Assembly (NCBI GenBank): GCA_937924845.1
Contig: CALDUQ010000025.1
Span: 1-51,899 of the forward strand
Direction: 5' to 3'
DNA: 51,899 nucleotides
Source: an uncultured Flavobacteriaceae bacterium
Lineage (GTDB): Bacteria > Bacteroidota > Bacteroidia > Flavobacteriales > Flavobacteriaceae
Shown here: one piece after another, positions 22,936-31,726 of the stretch
Numbering within the stretch: the stretch's first letter is position 1
Layout of the letters: each line of letters opens with the position of its first letter
The notes under the pieces: model-generated
Seen by the model: only the letters and a program-made list of their open reading frames with translations
Told to the model about the DNA's origin: nothing
Databases searched by the model: none
Made by a program: the position numbers and the translations under genes

Positions 22936-24582
22936 ATGAGCTTACCTAAAGTCAACCCAACTCGAACTGCGGCATGGCAGGCGCTTTTAAAGCATTTTGA
23001 AGAAGTTAAGGATGAAAAAATACTTAGTTTTTTTGAAAAAAATAAAAATAGAGCTAATGATTTGTCGTTTAAATGGGAAGATTTTTATGTCGACGTTTCA
23101 AAAAATAGACTTACAACAAAAACATTACGTCTTTTACTTGACCTTGCTGAGCAAATTAATTTAAAGCAAGCCATTTCAAGTTGTTTTTCGGGTGATAAAA
23201 TTAATGAAACCGAAGATAGGGCAGTGCTACATACGGCACTTAGAAACCCAAATGCAAACAAACTTTTAGTTGATGGGCTTAATATTGTGCCTCAAATACA
23301 CGAAACTAAGCTTAAAATAAAAGCATTTACCGATGCCGTAGTATCTGGCGAAAAAATAGGCTATACCGGAAAAGCAATCACTACCATTGTAAATATAGGT
23401 ATTGGAGGCTCAGATTTGGGGCCTGCTATGGTAGTTGATGCTTTACAATATTATAAAAATCATTTAACAACTTACTTTGTTAGTAATGTTGATGGCGATC
23501 ATGTTAATGAAGTTGTAAAAAAATTAGATCCCGAAACTACTTTATTTGTAATTGTTTCAAAAACGTTTACAACCCAAGAAACCCTTTCTAATGCGAATAC
23601 GCTTAGAAATTGGTTTTTGCAAACAGCGCCAAGCGAAGCTGTTGCAAAGCACTTTGTAGCCGTATCCACAAATATTGAAAAAGTTAAGGCCTTTGGTATT
23701 TCCGAAGATGCGATTTTTCCGATGTGGAACTGGGTAGGTGGTCGTTTTTCACTTTGGAGTGCTGTAGGATTGTCTATTAGTTTGTCTGTAGGTTATGCCC
23801 ATTTTGAAAGTTTGTTGGATGGCGCTTATAAAATGGATATGCATTTTAAAAATGAAAGTTTTGATAACAATATCCCAGTAATTTTAGCGCTGATTGGTAT
23901 TTGGTATACCAATTTTTTTAATGCCGAAAGCGAAGCTGTTATTGCTTACTCTCAGTATTTAAATCAATTTGCCAGTTATCTACAGCAAGCGTCTATGGAA
24001 AGTAACGGAAAATCTATAGATCGTAATGGTAATTCTGTTAAATATCAAACAGGAAGTATTGTTTGGGGTGAGCCTGGAACTAACTCTCAACACGCATTTT
24101 TTCAATTAATACATCAAGGTACAAAGCTTATACCTGCAGATTTTATAGGGTTTACACAATCGCTTCATGGTAATCAAGAGCATCAAGATAAACTGATGTC
24201 CAATTTTATTGCGCAAACCGAAGCATTATTAAACGGAAAAACCACTATTGAGGTTTTAGAAGAGTTTAAAAGCTCAAATTTTTCTGATAAAAAGCAACAA
24301 TCCCTATTAAATTTTAAAATTTTTGAAGGTAACAAGCCAACAAATACAATATTTATTAAAAAATTAACCCCCCAAAGTTTAGGTAAACTCGTTGCAATGT
24401 ATGAGCATAAAATATTTGTGCAAGGTGTAATTTGGAATGTTTTTAGCTTTGATCAATACGGCGTGGAGTTAGGCAAACAATTGGCAAATACAATCCTGGC
24501 TGAGTTTGATACTTCAAATAATAATGTGACGCATGACCCATCAACTACAAACTTAATTGCGCATTATAAAAGCAATAAATAG
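22936..24582 (+). CDS. pgi: Glucose-6-phosphate isomerase
   Basis: A protein of 548 residues. It interconverts glucose-6-phosphate and fructose-6-phosphate in glycolysis and gluconeogenesis. The two family signatures are present, VGGRFSLWSAVGLSI near residue 267 and FDQYGVELGKQLA near residue 510, plus NIGIGGSDLGPAMV, SKTFTTQET and HQGTKLIPADFIGF with the catalytic His of SLHGNQEHQ. Length is typical for the long bacterial form. It starts 20 bp after the M23 gene and may be read through with it. Confidence 0.97.
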   Translation: MSLPKVNPTRTAAWQALLKHFEEVKDEKILSFFEKNKNRANDLSFKWEDFYVDVSKNRLTTKTLRLLLDLAEQINLKQAISSCFSGDKINETEDRAVLHTALRNPNANKLLVDGLNIVPQIHETKLKIKAFTDAVVSGEKIGYTGKAITTIVNIGIGGSDLGPAMVVDALQYYKNHLTTYFVSNVDGDHVNEVVKKLDPETTLFVIVSKTFTTQETLSNANTLRNWFLQTAPSEAVAKHFVAVSTNIEKVKAFGISEDAIFPMWNWVGGRFSLWSAVGLSISLSVGYAHFESLLDGAYKMDMHFKNESFDNNIPVILALIGIWYTNFFNAESEAVIAYSQYLNQFASYLQQASMESNGKSIDRNGNSVKYQTGSIVWGEPGTNSQHAFFQLIHQGTKLIPADFIGFTQSLHGNQEHQDKLMSNFIAQTEALLNGKTTIEVLEEFKSSNFSDKKQQSLLNFKIFEGNKPTNTIFIKKLTPQSLGKLVAMYEHKIFVQGVIWNVFSFDQYGVELGKQLANTILAEFDTSNNNVTHDPSTTNLIAHYKSNK

Positions 24583-24665
24583 TGTTGATTATAAGTGTAT
24601 TGTGTGTTATAACCTATGTTAACAATTTCTTAACATTAGTGTATTAAAACAAATAAATAATGTCT

Positions 24666-24673
24666 TACTTTTG
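24666..24673 (+). promoter_or_regulatory. Promoter -7 element of Oar-like receptor gene
   Basis: TACTTTTG matches TAnnTTTG, 34 bp before the start codon. A repeated TTAACA (TTAACAATTTCTTAACATTA) lies further upstream, around 24617-24637. Confidence 0.5.
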
Positions 24674-24707
24674 TACTGATTTTTATTTAAAAAACTAATA
24701 ATTTCAA

Positions 24708-27700
24708 ATGAAAAATTTTACTAAAGTAGTATTTACGCTAATGCTGATAGCATTGTCGTCAAACATTTTTGCACAAGGGGTTACAACCTCTTCGATGAAT
24801 GGGAAGGTTACCGATGCTAACGGCCCTTTACCAGGAGCTAATGTAGTTGCTATACACGTGCCGTCTGGTACGAAATATGGATCTTCTACAGATTTTGATG
24901 GGTTTTACCGAATGTCAAACATGAGAGTAGGTGGGCCATACCAGATAACTATTACTTATGTAGGTTATCAAGAATTTAAAGAAAGTAATATTTATCTTAA
25001 TCTAGGTGAATCAAGAAGGCTTAGTGTTACTTTACAAGAATCTGCAAATGCTTTAGATGAAGTTGTTATTGTTGGTTCAGCTACACCTGAAAAAGATGGA
25101 GCGGCAACAAAAGTAGGTAGAAAACAAATTGATGCGCTACCAACATTAAGTCGTTCAATTGCTGACTTTGCAAGATTAACACCTCAAGCTCAGGTTAATT
25201 CTAATGGAGCTATTTCAATTAGTGGTCAAAATAATCGTTTTAACTCGATATATCTTGATGGTGCTGTTAATAATGATGTTTTTGGCTTGTCAAGCTCAGG
25301 GACAAATGGAGGTAGTACAGGAGTTAGCCCAATTTCTTTAGACGCTGTTGAATCTTTTCAAATTAATGTGTCGCCTTTTGATGTAAAGCAATCTGGTTTT
25401 GCAGGAGGTAGTATTAATGCTGTAACACGTTCAGGTACAAATGAATTAAGCGGATCAGTATATAGTTTATATCGTGACGAAAGTTTAGCTGGCAAGACAC
25501 CAGTAGATTTATTAGGAACTGGTGATACTCGTGAAAAATTGCCTGAATTTAGAAATTTAACGTACGGAGCGCGTTTAGGCGGAGCTATTATTAAAGATAA
25601 ATTGTTTTATTTTGTAAATTATGAGCGTCAAGATAATGAGGCTCCTACTTCTTTTTTGTTTAATAATTATAATGGAAATGCATCAGAAGCAGATTTAGCA
25701 AACTTAAGTAATTTTTTAATAGATAATTATGGTTACAATCCAAGAGGTTACACACAAGCAAATAATGCATTGACGAGTAATAAATTAATTGCTAAAATTG
25801 ATTGGAACATTAACGATAATCATAAATTATCTTTAAAACATAGTTACGTTGGTGCATTAGCTGACGATCCAGCTAGTTCAAATTCAGGAGCTATAAGATT
25901 TCAAAATGGAGCCGTAATAAGAGATTCTAAGACAAATACAACCTCTCTTGAACTTAGCTCAAATTTTGGTAGCAAATATTCAAATAATTTGGTCATAGGT
26001 TATACAAAGGTAGTTGATGATAGAGGGTTTGCTGGTAATCCATTCCCTAATGTTGAAATTCAAGATGGAGGAGGGCGAATATTTTTTGGCTCTGAAGCAT
26101 TTTCGACTGCAAACTTATTAGAAACTTCAGTTTTAACATTTACAGATAATTTTGAGATTTATTCAGGGCGCCATAAGGTAACTATTGGAACACACAATGA
26201 ATTTACAAGTGTTAAAAATTTATTTTTTGGTCGAAACTTTGGATATTACAGATTTAGTAGTTTAAATGATTTTTTAACAGGAGTTAATGCTAATAGATAT
26301 CGTTTAGGTTATTCATTACTTGGAGGAAATGGTGATTCATCACTTGGCGCTGCTGAATTTGATTCTGCTCAAATAGGATTTTATGTGCAAGATGAGGTAG
26401 ACGTTACCGATCGTTTAAAGATAACTGGAGGTTTACGTTTTGACGTACCATTTTATTCAGATGGACTAGCAAATGATAATTTTAACACTGATACGGTGCC
26501 TTTATTGTTAGCCGCAGGTAAAGATTTAAAAGGCGCTCAAGTTGGTAATGGTATCGCTCCTACTGTTCACGTTTCACCTCGTTTAGGGTTTAATTGGGAC
26601 ATACTAGGAAATAAAAAAACTGTTATTCGCGGTGGTTTAGGTGTTTTTGTTTCAAGAATACCAGCAGTTTGGCCAGGAGGTGTATACAATAATAACGGGC
26701 TTACAGCAGGAAGCTTAGATATTAGAGACGGTTCAGTGGCATTTAATCCTGATGTAAATAGTCAATTTACAAACCCAGCTCCAGGTAGTGGAGCAACAGG
26801 AGGAGTTGTTGATTTATTTTCAAGTGACTTTCAATTACCTCAATTATTTAAAGTTAATTTAGCAATTGATCAAAAATTACCAAAAAACTTTAATTTTTCA
26901 GCTGATTTATTATTAAACGAGACGATTAGAGGAATTCAATATGAAAATTTAAACTTAGCTGGACCGGAGTATAATACAAATGAAACTGGAAGTAGACCTG
27001 TATTTAATAACAGATTAATTGATGGGTCTTACCCAGGAATCTATCTAGCATCAAATACATCACAAGGGCATTCTTGGAATATATCTGGAACATTAGGAAA
27101 AAATTATTACAATGATTTTATTGATATAAGAGCGCAAGTTACTTATTCTTACGGGGACTCTTATGTTTTAAATGACGCAACATCTTCTCAAAACAGTTCA
27201 CAATGGGAAAATGTTGAAAATGTTAGAGGTGCTAATAATTTAGACTTATCAAGATCAGATTTTTCACAAGGACACAGAGTGCTTTCTCAAGTATCTATAG
27301 ATTTGAAATGGAATAAAAGTAATAAAACTACGTTAGGATTATTTTATAATGGTAATGAAGGTAATGTATTTAGTTATGTATATAATGATTTTGGAAATAT
27401 AGCAGACGATACAGGTCGAAATACTTCTTTAATTTACGTACCTCAAAATGCTTCTGAAATTAATTTAATTGATACATCTGATTTATCGGCAGCAGATCAA
27501 TGGACAGCGTTAAATGCATTTATTGAAGGTGATGAATATTTAAGTAGTAGGCGAGGACGATTTGCAGAACGTAATGGCGATCGTAATGATTGGAGTCACA
27601 TTGTAGATTTTAAGTTTACACACGAAATACGTTTTAACAAAAATGCTCTTGAGTTTACAGCAGATATTTTTAATTTCACTAATTTATTAAATAAAGAGTG

Positions 27701-27881
27701 GGGGAATAGCTTAAATTCTGGTTCAAGAGTTAGTTTAATTGATTTTGAAGGTTTTGAAGCAGATGGAAGAACTCCTCAATATTCTTACGATCCTTCTAAT
27801 ATAGAAAACTCGTTAAATCAACCTGCTTTTATCGATTCTAGATGGAGAATGCAATTAGGATTACGTTATAAATTTAACTAA
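24708..27881 (+). CDS. Oar-like TonB-dependent receptor
   Basis: A protein of 1057 residues. Signal peptide (~22 residues, NIFA-Q), then a CarboxypepD_reg domain (~28-112: MNGKVTDANGPLPGANVVAIHVPSGT ... TDFDGFYRMSN), a plug domain (~125-240: ISISGQNNRFNSIYLDGAVNNDVFGL, PFDVKQSGFAGGSINAVTRSGTN) and a long beta-barrel ending QLGLRYKFN with an aromatic-x-aromatic pair. This is the Oar (OmpA-related) branch of TonB receptors, of which family members take part in transport and outer-membrane vesicle or protease export functions; the substrate cannot be told. It has its own promoter and a strong terminator and no SusD partner. Confidence 0.95.
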   Translation: MKNFTKVVFTLMLIALSSNIFAQGVTTSSMNGKVTDANGPLPGANVVAIHVPSGTKYGSSTDFDGFYRMSNMRVGGPYQITITYVGYQEFKESNIYLNLGESRRLSVTLQESANALDEVVIVGSATPEKDGAATKVGRKQIDALPTLSRSIADFARLTPQAQVNSNGAISISGQNNRFNSIYLDGAVNNDVFGLSSSGTNGGSTGVSPISLDAVESFQINVSPFDVKQSGFAGGSINAVTRSGTNELSGSVYSLYRDESLAGKTPVDLLGTGDTREKLPEFRNLTYGARLGGAIIKDKLFYFVNYERQDNEAPTSFLFNNYNGNASEADLANLSNFLIDNYGYNPRGYTQANNALTSNKLIAKIDWNINDNHKLSLKHSYVGALADDPASSNSGAIRFQNGAVIRDSKTNTTSLELSSNFGSKYSNNLVIGYTKVVDDRGFAGNPFPNVEIQDGGGRIFFGSEAFSTANLLETSVLTFTDNFEIYSGRHKVTIGTHNEFTSVKNLFFGRNFGYYRFSSLNDFLTGVNANRYRLGYSLLGGNGDSSLGAAEFDSAQIGFYVQDEVDVTDRLKITGGLRFDVPFYSDGLANDNFNTDTVPLLLAAGKDLKGAQVGNGIAPTVHVSPRLGFNWDILGNKKTVIRGGLGVFVSRIPAVWPGGVYNNNGLTAGSLDIRDGSVAFNPDVNSQFTNPAPGSGATGGVVDLFSSDFQLPQLFKVNLAIDQKLPKNFNFSADLLLNETIRGIQYENLNLAGPEYNTNETGSRPVFNNRLIDGSYPGIYLASNTSQGHSWNISGTLGKNYYNDFIDIRAQVTYSYGDSYVLNDATSSQNSSQWENVENVRGANNLDLSRSDFSQGHRVLSQVSIDLKWNKSNKTTLGLFYNGNEGNVFSYVYNDFGNIADDTGRNTSLIYVPQNASEINLIDTSDLSAADQWTALNAFIEGDEYLSSRRGRFAERNGDRNDWSHIVDFKFTHEIRFNKNALEFTADIFNFTNLLNKEWGNSLNSGSRVSLIDFEGFEADGRTPQYSYDPSNIENSLNQPAFIDSRWRMQLGLRYKFN

Positions 27882-27900
27882 TCTTATTTTATCATAAATT

Positions 27901-27935
27901 AAAAATCCCGTTTCATAACATGAAACGGGATTTTT
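27901..27935. terminator. Strong terminator after Oar-like gene
   Basis: A 16-bp perfect stem (AAAAATCCCGTTTCAT and complement) with a 3-nt AAC loop and T-run. Confidence 0.95.
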
Positions 27936-27950
27936 GTTTACATTAATTAC

Positions 27951-27958
27951 TACCTTTG
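27951..27958 (+). promoter_or_regulatory. -7 element of small membrane protein gene
   Basis: TACCTTTG matches TAnnTTTG and lies 25 bp before the start codon at 27984, directly after the terminator of the previous gene. Confidence 0.5.
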
Positions 27959-27983
27959 TTTTACTTTTAAAATTTATATTATT

Positions 27984-28373
27984 ATGTACAACGCATTACA
28001 TCAATTACATTCATATTGGGCATATTTAGTACTAGCCATGCTGGTTATAGCATCTGTAAACAGTTTGTTTAAGCTTATTACAAAAAAGGAATATGTGCCT
28101 AAAGATTTTAGAATTAACTTATTTACACTTATCGTAGTACATATGATGTTTTTAATTGGGTTAGTTTTGCTTTTGGTGCCACCAATGGGCTTAAAAGGTG
28201 TTAAAATTGACCACCCAATTGTGATGATATTAGTTGCTGCTTTAGTGACTATTGGGTATTCTAAGCATAAAAAAAAGTTGGTGTCGGGTGCAAAGTTTAA
28301 AATGACAGCTATATTTTACACTATAGCTTTAGTATTTTGTTTGTCTAGAATTCCATGGTCAAATTGGATGTAA
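27984..28373 (+). CDS. Small integral membrane protein (cytochrome-B-like)
   Basis: A protein of 129 residues with four predicted membrane helices at about 12-30, 44-64, 76-92 and 103-122. The sequence MYNALHQLHSYWAYLVLAMLVIASVNSL matches a family commonly found in flavobacteria and auto-named cytochrome B; haem ligands are not convincingly conserved (His6 and His9 in the first helix, His53 in the second and His77 are candidates). It is monocistronic, framed by terminators on both sides. Function is not established. Confidence 0.8.
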   Translation: MYNALHQLHSYWAYLVLAMLVIASVNSLFKLITKKEYVPKDFRINLFTLIVVHMMFLIGLVLLLVPPMGLKGVKIDHPIVMILVAALVTIGYSKHKKKLVSGAKFKMTAIFYTIALVFCLSRIPWSNWM

Positions 28374-28391
28374 ATAGACATAATTCATCTA

Positions 28392-28436
28392 AAAAAATGC
28401 GCTATCGTTTTAATACAAAACTATAGCGCATTTTTT
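28392..28436. terminator. Bidirectional terminator between convergent genes
   Basis: A 14-bp stem, AAAAAATGCGCTAT (28392-28405) with its complement 28423-28436, around a 17-nt loop. The right arm overlaps the last base pairs of the ABC ATPase gene. Confidence 0.88.
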
Positions 28437-29172
28437 ATTCCTGTATGCTTACTTTGTAATTAATACCGTATGTTTTGGTAAGGTTGTTATCATTAAATAT
28501 TTCTTTAACAGGGCCTGTAGCAATTTTTTTAACATTTAAAAAAGTTACCCAATCAAAATATTCGGGTACAGTTTGTAAATCGTGATGTACCACCACAACA
28601 GTTTTACCTGCTTTTCGTAATTCTTTTAAAATATTTATTATGGCGATTTCGGTGGTTGCGTCAACACCTTGAAAAGGTTCGTCCATAAAGTAAATAGAAG
28701 CGTTTTGTACTAGAGCGCGCGCTAAAAATATACGTTGTTGTTGCCCACCAGATAACTGACTTATTTGTCGGTTTTTAAAGGCAAGCATGCCAACTTTTTC
28801 TAAGGCTTCTAAGGCTGCTTTTTTTTCTTTTTGACGTGGACGTTTAATCCACCCTAAACTTCCGTAGGTACCCATAAGCACAACGTCTAGAGCTGTAGTA
28901 GGAAAATCCCAATCAACACTACCTTTTTGTGGTACGTATGCCACAAGTTTACGTTGTTTAGTATAAGGTTTGTCATATATGCGTATACTGCCAGCAATTG
29001 GTGTTAAAATACCTAAAATTGACTTTATTAATGTTGACTTTCCTGCGCCATTAGGCCCTACAATTGCCATAAGTACCCCTTCGGGTATTTTGAGGTCAAT
29101 ATCCCATAGTACAGGCTTGTAATTATAGGCAACGGTTAAATCATCTACTTTTACAGCTATTTTTTTATCCAT
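28435..29172 (-). CDS. Metal ABC transporter ATP-binding protein
   Basis: A protein of 245 residues. Walker [10 protein letters not shown] (39-47), Q-loop [15 protein letters not shown] (~78-92), ABC signature LSGGQQQR (139-146), Walker B IYFMDEP (159-165), H-loop VVVHHD. The SVDWDFP sequence after the Q-loop is typical of the Mn/Zn/Fe ABC ATPases (MntB/ZnuC/SitB group). It energises metal import through the two permeases encoded at 31.7-34 kb. Its ATG lies 4 bp after the substrate-binding protein stop, in the operon mntR-SBP-ATPase. Confidence 0.95.
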   Translation of the reverse strand: MDKKIAVKVDDLTVAYNYKPVLWDIDLKIPEGVLMAIVGPNGAGKSTLIKSILGILTPIAGSIRIYDKPYTKQRKLVAYVPQKGSVDWDFPTTALDVVLMGTYGSLGWIKRPRQKEKKAALEALEKVGMLAFKNRQISQLSGGQQQRIFLARALVQNASIYFMDEPFQGVDATTEIAIINILKELRKAGKTVVVVHHDLQTVPEYFDWVTFLNVKKIATGPVKEIFNDNNLTKTYGINYKVSIQE

Positions 29173-29176
29173 AATG

Positions 29177-30091
29177 CTATTTTAATGCGTTTACAATAGT
29201 GTTTACATTGTGTTTAAACATACCTATATAAGTGCCTTCAATAGTCCCTTTATTTCCTAAAGCATCTGAATATAGTGTGCCGCCAATTATCACGTCGTGA
29301 CCTTTTGATTTTACAGCAGCTTTAAGGGCTTCAATTGTACGTTTTGGTACTGATGTTTCAATAAAAATTGCCTTAATGTTTTTTTCAATGATAAAAGTTG
29401 CTAAATTTTGAACATCTTGTACACCAGCTTCTGTAGCAGTTGATAAGCCTTGTAAACCAACAACTTCAAAATTATAGTTTTCTCCAAAATAATTAAAGGC
29501 ATCGTGTGCTGTTACAAGTACACGTTTGTCTTGCGGTAGGGTGTTTATTTTTTTTAAAACTTCGGTTTCGAGTAAATCTAGTTGTTTTTGGTAATCTGTA
29601 TTATTGCTTATATAATACGTCTTGTTTTTAGGGTCAGTTTGTGTAAGCGTTTTTGTTACAGTATTTGCAAATTGTTTGAAATATTGTATATTAAACCAAA
29701 CATGAGGGTCGTAATTTGAAGCAAAATACTCCGAACTAATAAGGTGTTTGCTATCAAGTGCATCAGCAAGTGCAACTTGAGTTGTTTTGTTATTGCGTGC
29801 CATTTTTTGAAAAACATCAACTAATTTACCTTCAAGATGTAAGCCATTGTAAAAAATAACATCAGCATTAAATAGTTTGCTAACATCACCCTCACTGGCT
29901 TTGTAAAGGTGCGGATCAACACCACTACCCATTAAACCTTCTAAATTAATATGCGTGCCGCCAATATTTTTTAATATATCGGTTATCATTGTTGTAGTAG
30001 TGACTACATTTAGTTTTCCGTTTTTTGGTTTGTCTTCCGTTTTACAGGCAATTAAAATAATGGTTGTAATTAGTAATGTAATTTTTTTCAT
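29177..30091 (-). CDS. Metal ABC transporter substrate-binding protein
   Basis: A protein of 304 residues, ZnuA/MntA/TroA family (cluster A-I). A lipoprotein signal is likely ([13 protein letters not shown], Cys16), followed by [41 protein letters not shown]. Metal ligands of the family are visible: His in GVDPHLY, His in NYDPHVWFN, Glu in FIETSVP and an Asp in LYSDALG, with no His-rich loop. Absence of that loop fits Mn or Fe more than Zn, as does the adjacent MntR-type repressor. It captures the metal in the periplasm for the permease pair. Confidence 0.95.
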   Translation of the reverse strand: MKKITLLITTIILIACKTEDKPKNGKLNVVTTTTMITDILKNIGGTHINLEGLMGSGVDPHLYKASEGDVSKLFNADVIFYNGLHLEGKLVDVFQKMARNNKTTQVALADALDSKHLISSEYFASNYDPHVWFNIQYFKQFANTVTKTLTQTDPKNKTYYISNNTDYQKQLDLLETEVLKKINTLPQDKRVLVTAHDAFNYFGENYNFEVVGLQGLSTATEAGVQDVQNLATFIIEKNIKAIFIETSVPKRTIEALKAAVKSKGHDVIIGGTLYSDALGNKGTIEGTYIGMFKHNVNTIVNALK

Positions 30092-30093
30092 AA

Positions 30094-30753
30094 TTATAGT
30101 TTTGGGTTAACAAACACTTGTTTTGTAAAATTTTCATGAAGTAAAAGTGTACTGTTATTAATGCTAATTTGGGTCATTTTACTTGTTGTAAACTGCTTGA
30201 TGACTTGTAAATTACTACCGTATTTTAAATTATTAAGTAAACAAAAGTCAAAAAAATCTTTATCATCACTCGTTAGTTTGGCAATAGTATAACTTGTGTT
30301 TTCACTAGCCAAAGCTAAGGTAATTGACGTGTCAATGGTTGTTATTTTGCCTTCGGAATTTGGTATAGGCTCTCCATGAGGGTCAAATTTAGGATGTCCT
30401 AAAAATGCACTTATTTTATTTGCTAAAAATGCTGAGGTTTCATGTTCAAGTAGTTCAGCTTCGCGATGAATTTCATGCAGCGACATATCAAATAATTTAA
30501 ATAAAAGTGACTCCCATAGGCGATGTTTTCTAATCACCTCCAAGGCCATTTTTTTGCCTTTATCTGTTAAAGTAAGCTTTTGGTATTTTTGATAATTAAT
30601 TAAGTCTTTACTAGCTAATTTTTTTGCCATATCGGTAGCTGCCGCACTAGTTGTTCCAAGTTTCTTGGCAATGGTACTAGGTTTTGTATTAGCATTATCT
30701 TCTATACTATTGTTATAGATTGCTTTTATAAAATTTTCTATGGCTACGGACAT
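30094..30753 (-). CDS. mntR: DtxR/MntR family metal-dependent repressor
   Basis: A protein of 219 residues. N-terminal winged helix (ENFIKAIYNNS ... KPSTIAKKLGTTSAAATDMAKKLASKDLINYQKYQKLTLTDKG, ~5-68), then the metal-binding/dimerisation domain (RKHRLWESLLFKLFDMSLHEIHREAELLEHETS, ~75-110, and FDPHGEPIP) and a C-terminal SH3/FeoA-like domain (~150-219). With bound Mn(II) or Fe(II) the dimer represses uptake genes. A DtxR-type palindrome lies 21 bp before its start codon, so it is probably autoregulated and controls the two downstream transporter genes in the same operon (2 bp spacing to the next). Confidence 0.93.
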   Translation of the reverse strand: MSVAIENFIKAIYNNSIEDNANTKPSTIAKKLGTTSAAATDMAKKLASKDLINYQKYQKLTLTDKGKKMALEVIRKHRLWESLLFKLFDMSLHEIHREAELLEHETSAFLANKISAFLGHPKFDPHGEPIPNSEGKITTIDTSITLALASENTSYTIAKLTSDDKDFFDFCLLNNLKYGSNLQVIKQFTTSKMTQISINNSTLLLHENFTKQVFVNPKL

Positions 30754-30773
30754 TTAGTTTGCTTTATAAAATT

Positions 30774-30796
30774 TTTAAGTAAACTTAAATTAAGTT
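30774..30796 (-). promoter_or_regulatory. Candidate MntR box
   Basis: TTTAAGTAAACTTAAA (30774-30789) is a 16-bp palindrome, and AACTTAA-A-TTAAGTT (30782-30796) is a second overlapping one. DtxR/MntR operators have the same form (TTTAGGT...ACCTAAA). It lies 21 bp upstream of the mntR start. Confidence 0.65.
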
Positions 30797-30838
30797 GTAA
30801 AAATAAATATTTATTTTTTGACTAATACACTACTTCAT

Positions 30839-30871
30839 AAAAAAAGATTGCTCAAAAAGCAATCTTTTTTT
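30839..30871. terminator. Terminator after the secreted basic-tail gene
   Basis: A 14-bp perfect stem (30839-30852 with 30858-30871) around CAAAA, with A- and T-runs on the two sides. It ends transcription of the minus-strand gene at 30894 before mntR, which must therefore have its own promoter. Confidence 0.92.
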
Positions 30872-30893
30872 ATGAGTTAAGATATGATTGTGA

Positions 30894-31646
30894 TTAACTG
30901 TTTAAATTGGCATCCACCCAAATTGCAATTGATTTTGATTGTTTTGGTCTTTCTTGATCAGATTTTCCTTTAGAGTCACGAGCCTTTTGTCTACTACCAC
31001 CCCGTTGACCACCTCCTAACTTAGAACCTTGTTGTCTTCTTCCTTTTCCGCCACTGTTTCCTAGACTAAACTGTGCACTTTGATTACCGTCTTTATTCAT
31101 AGGTTTTACAGAAACAATACCAACACTAAGTTTAGATAAATTATTAGTTTTTAGTGTAATAGCGGTTTTAGGTATTTTTAAGTTGTATACTACGGCGCCG
31201 TGTTCTGTTATATCAAAATTTATACTGATATCTTGAGCGTTTAAGTCTAGGTTAAAGGTTTCTTTAAGATCAAAGTAATTGTATTCTGCTTCGCGAGGTA
31301 AATCTTCTAAAATTTTACTTAAGTGTTGTCTTTTTTGTTCTTGTTGTTTTTCCTGATTGACTCTATATCCTTTTTGCGGTGGTGGACCCATACGTTTAAT
31401 TGGCTGTTCAATTAATGGATATCTAACACTTACGTTTTTCTTTTTTTTGCCTTTGGTGTCAAAGTACACATAAAATCCTGTATGGAGTAAAGCAGATAAT
31501 GCCCTAGGTTCTTTAAACATTAAATTGATATAAACATAATTGTTGTCACTTGAAATTTTTGGTTCTAGTTGCTGAGATTTTTCTGGGTTTTGTGCTAATA
31601 TTGTAAACCCTGTGAATAAAATTAACGCAATTACATGCTGTTTCAT
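30894..31646 (-). CDS. Secreted protein with Gly/Arg/Gln-rich tail
   Basis: A protein of 250 residues, family not recognised. Signal peptide (~18 residues, FTILA-Q). The first ~165 mature residues look like a beta-rich domain (NNYVYINLMFKEPRALSALLHTGFYVYFDTKGKKKKNVSVRYPL ... DISINFDITEHGAVVYNLKIPKTAI). Residues ~195-238 are low complexity and basic (GNSGGKGRRQQGSKLGGGQR, GGSRQKARDSKGKS), followed by a last strand SIAIWVDANL. It lies between the metal permease genes and mntR, with its own terminator, so it is not obviously part of the transporter. A role in the envelope is inferred only from export. Confidence 0.75.
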   Translation of the reverse strand: MKQHVIALILFTGFTILAQNPEKSQQLEPKISSDNNYVYINLMFKEPRALSALLHTGFYVYFDTKGKKKKNVSVRYPLIEQPIKRMGPPPQKGYRVNQEKQQEQKRQHLSKILEDLPREAEYNYFDLKETFNLDLNAQDISINFDITEHGAVVYNLKIPKTAITLKTNNLSKLSVGIVSVKPMNKDGNQSAQFSLGNSGGKGRRQQGSKLGGGQRGGSRQKARDSKGKSDQERPKQSKSIAIWVDANLNS

Positions 31647-31726
31647 AAGTTTTTATTTTTAATGATATCCTTTAGATTCATTAAAAATTATAAGGTTTAA
31701 TTGTAAATCATTTTATTAAGAAATTT

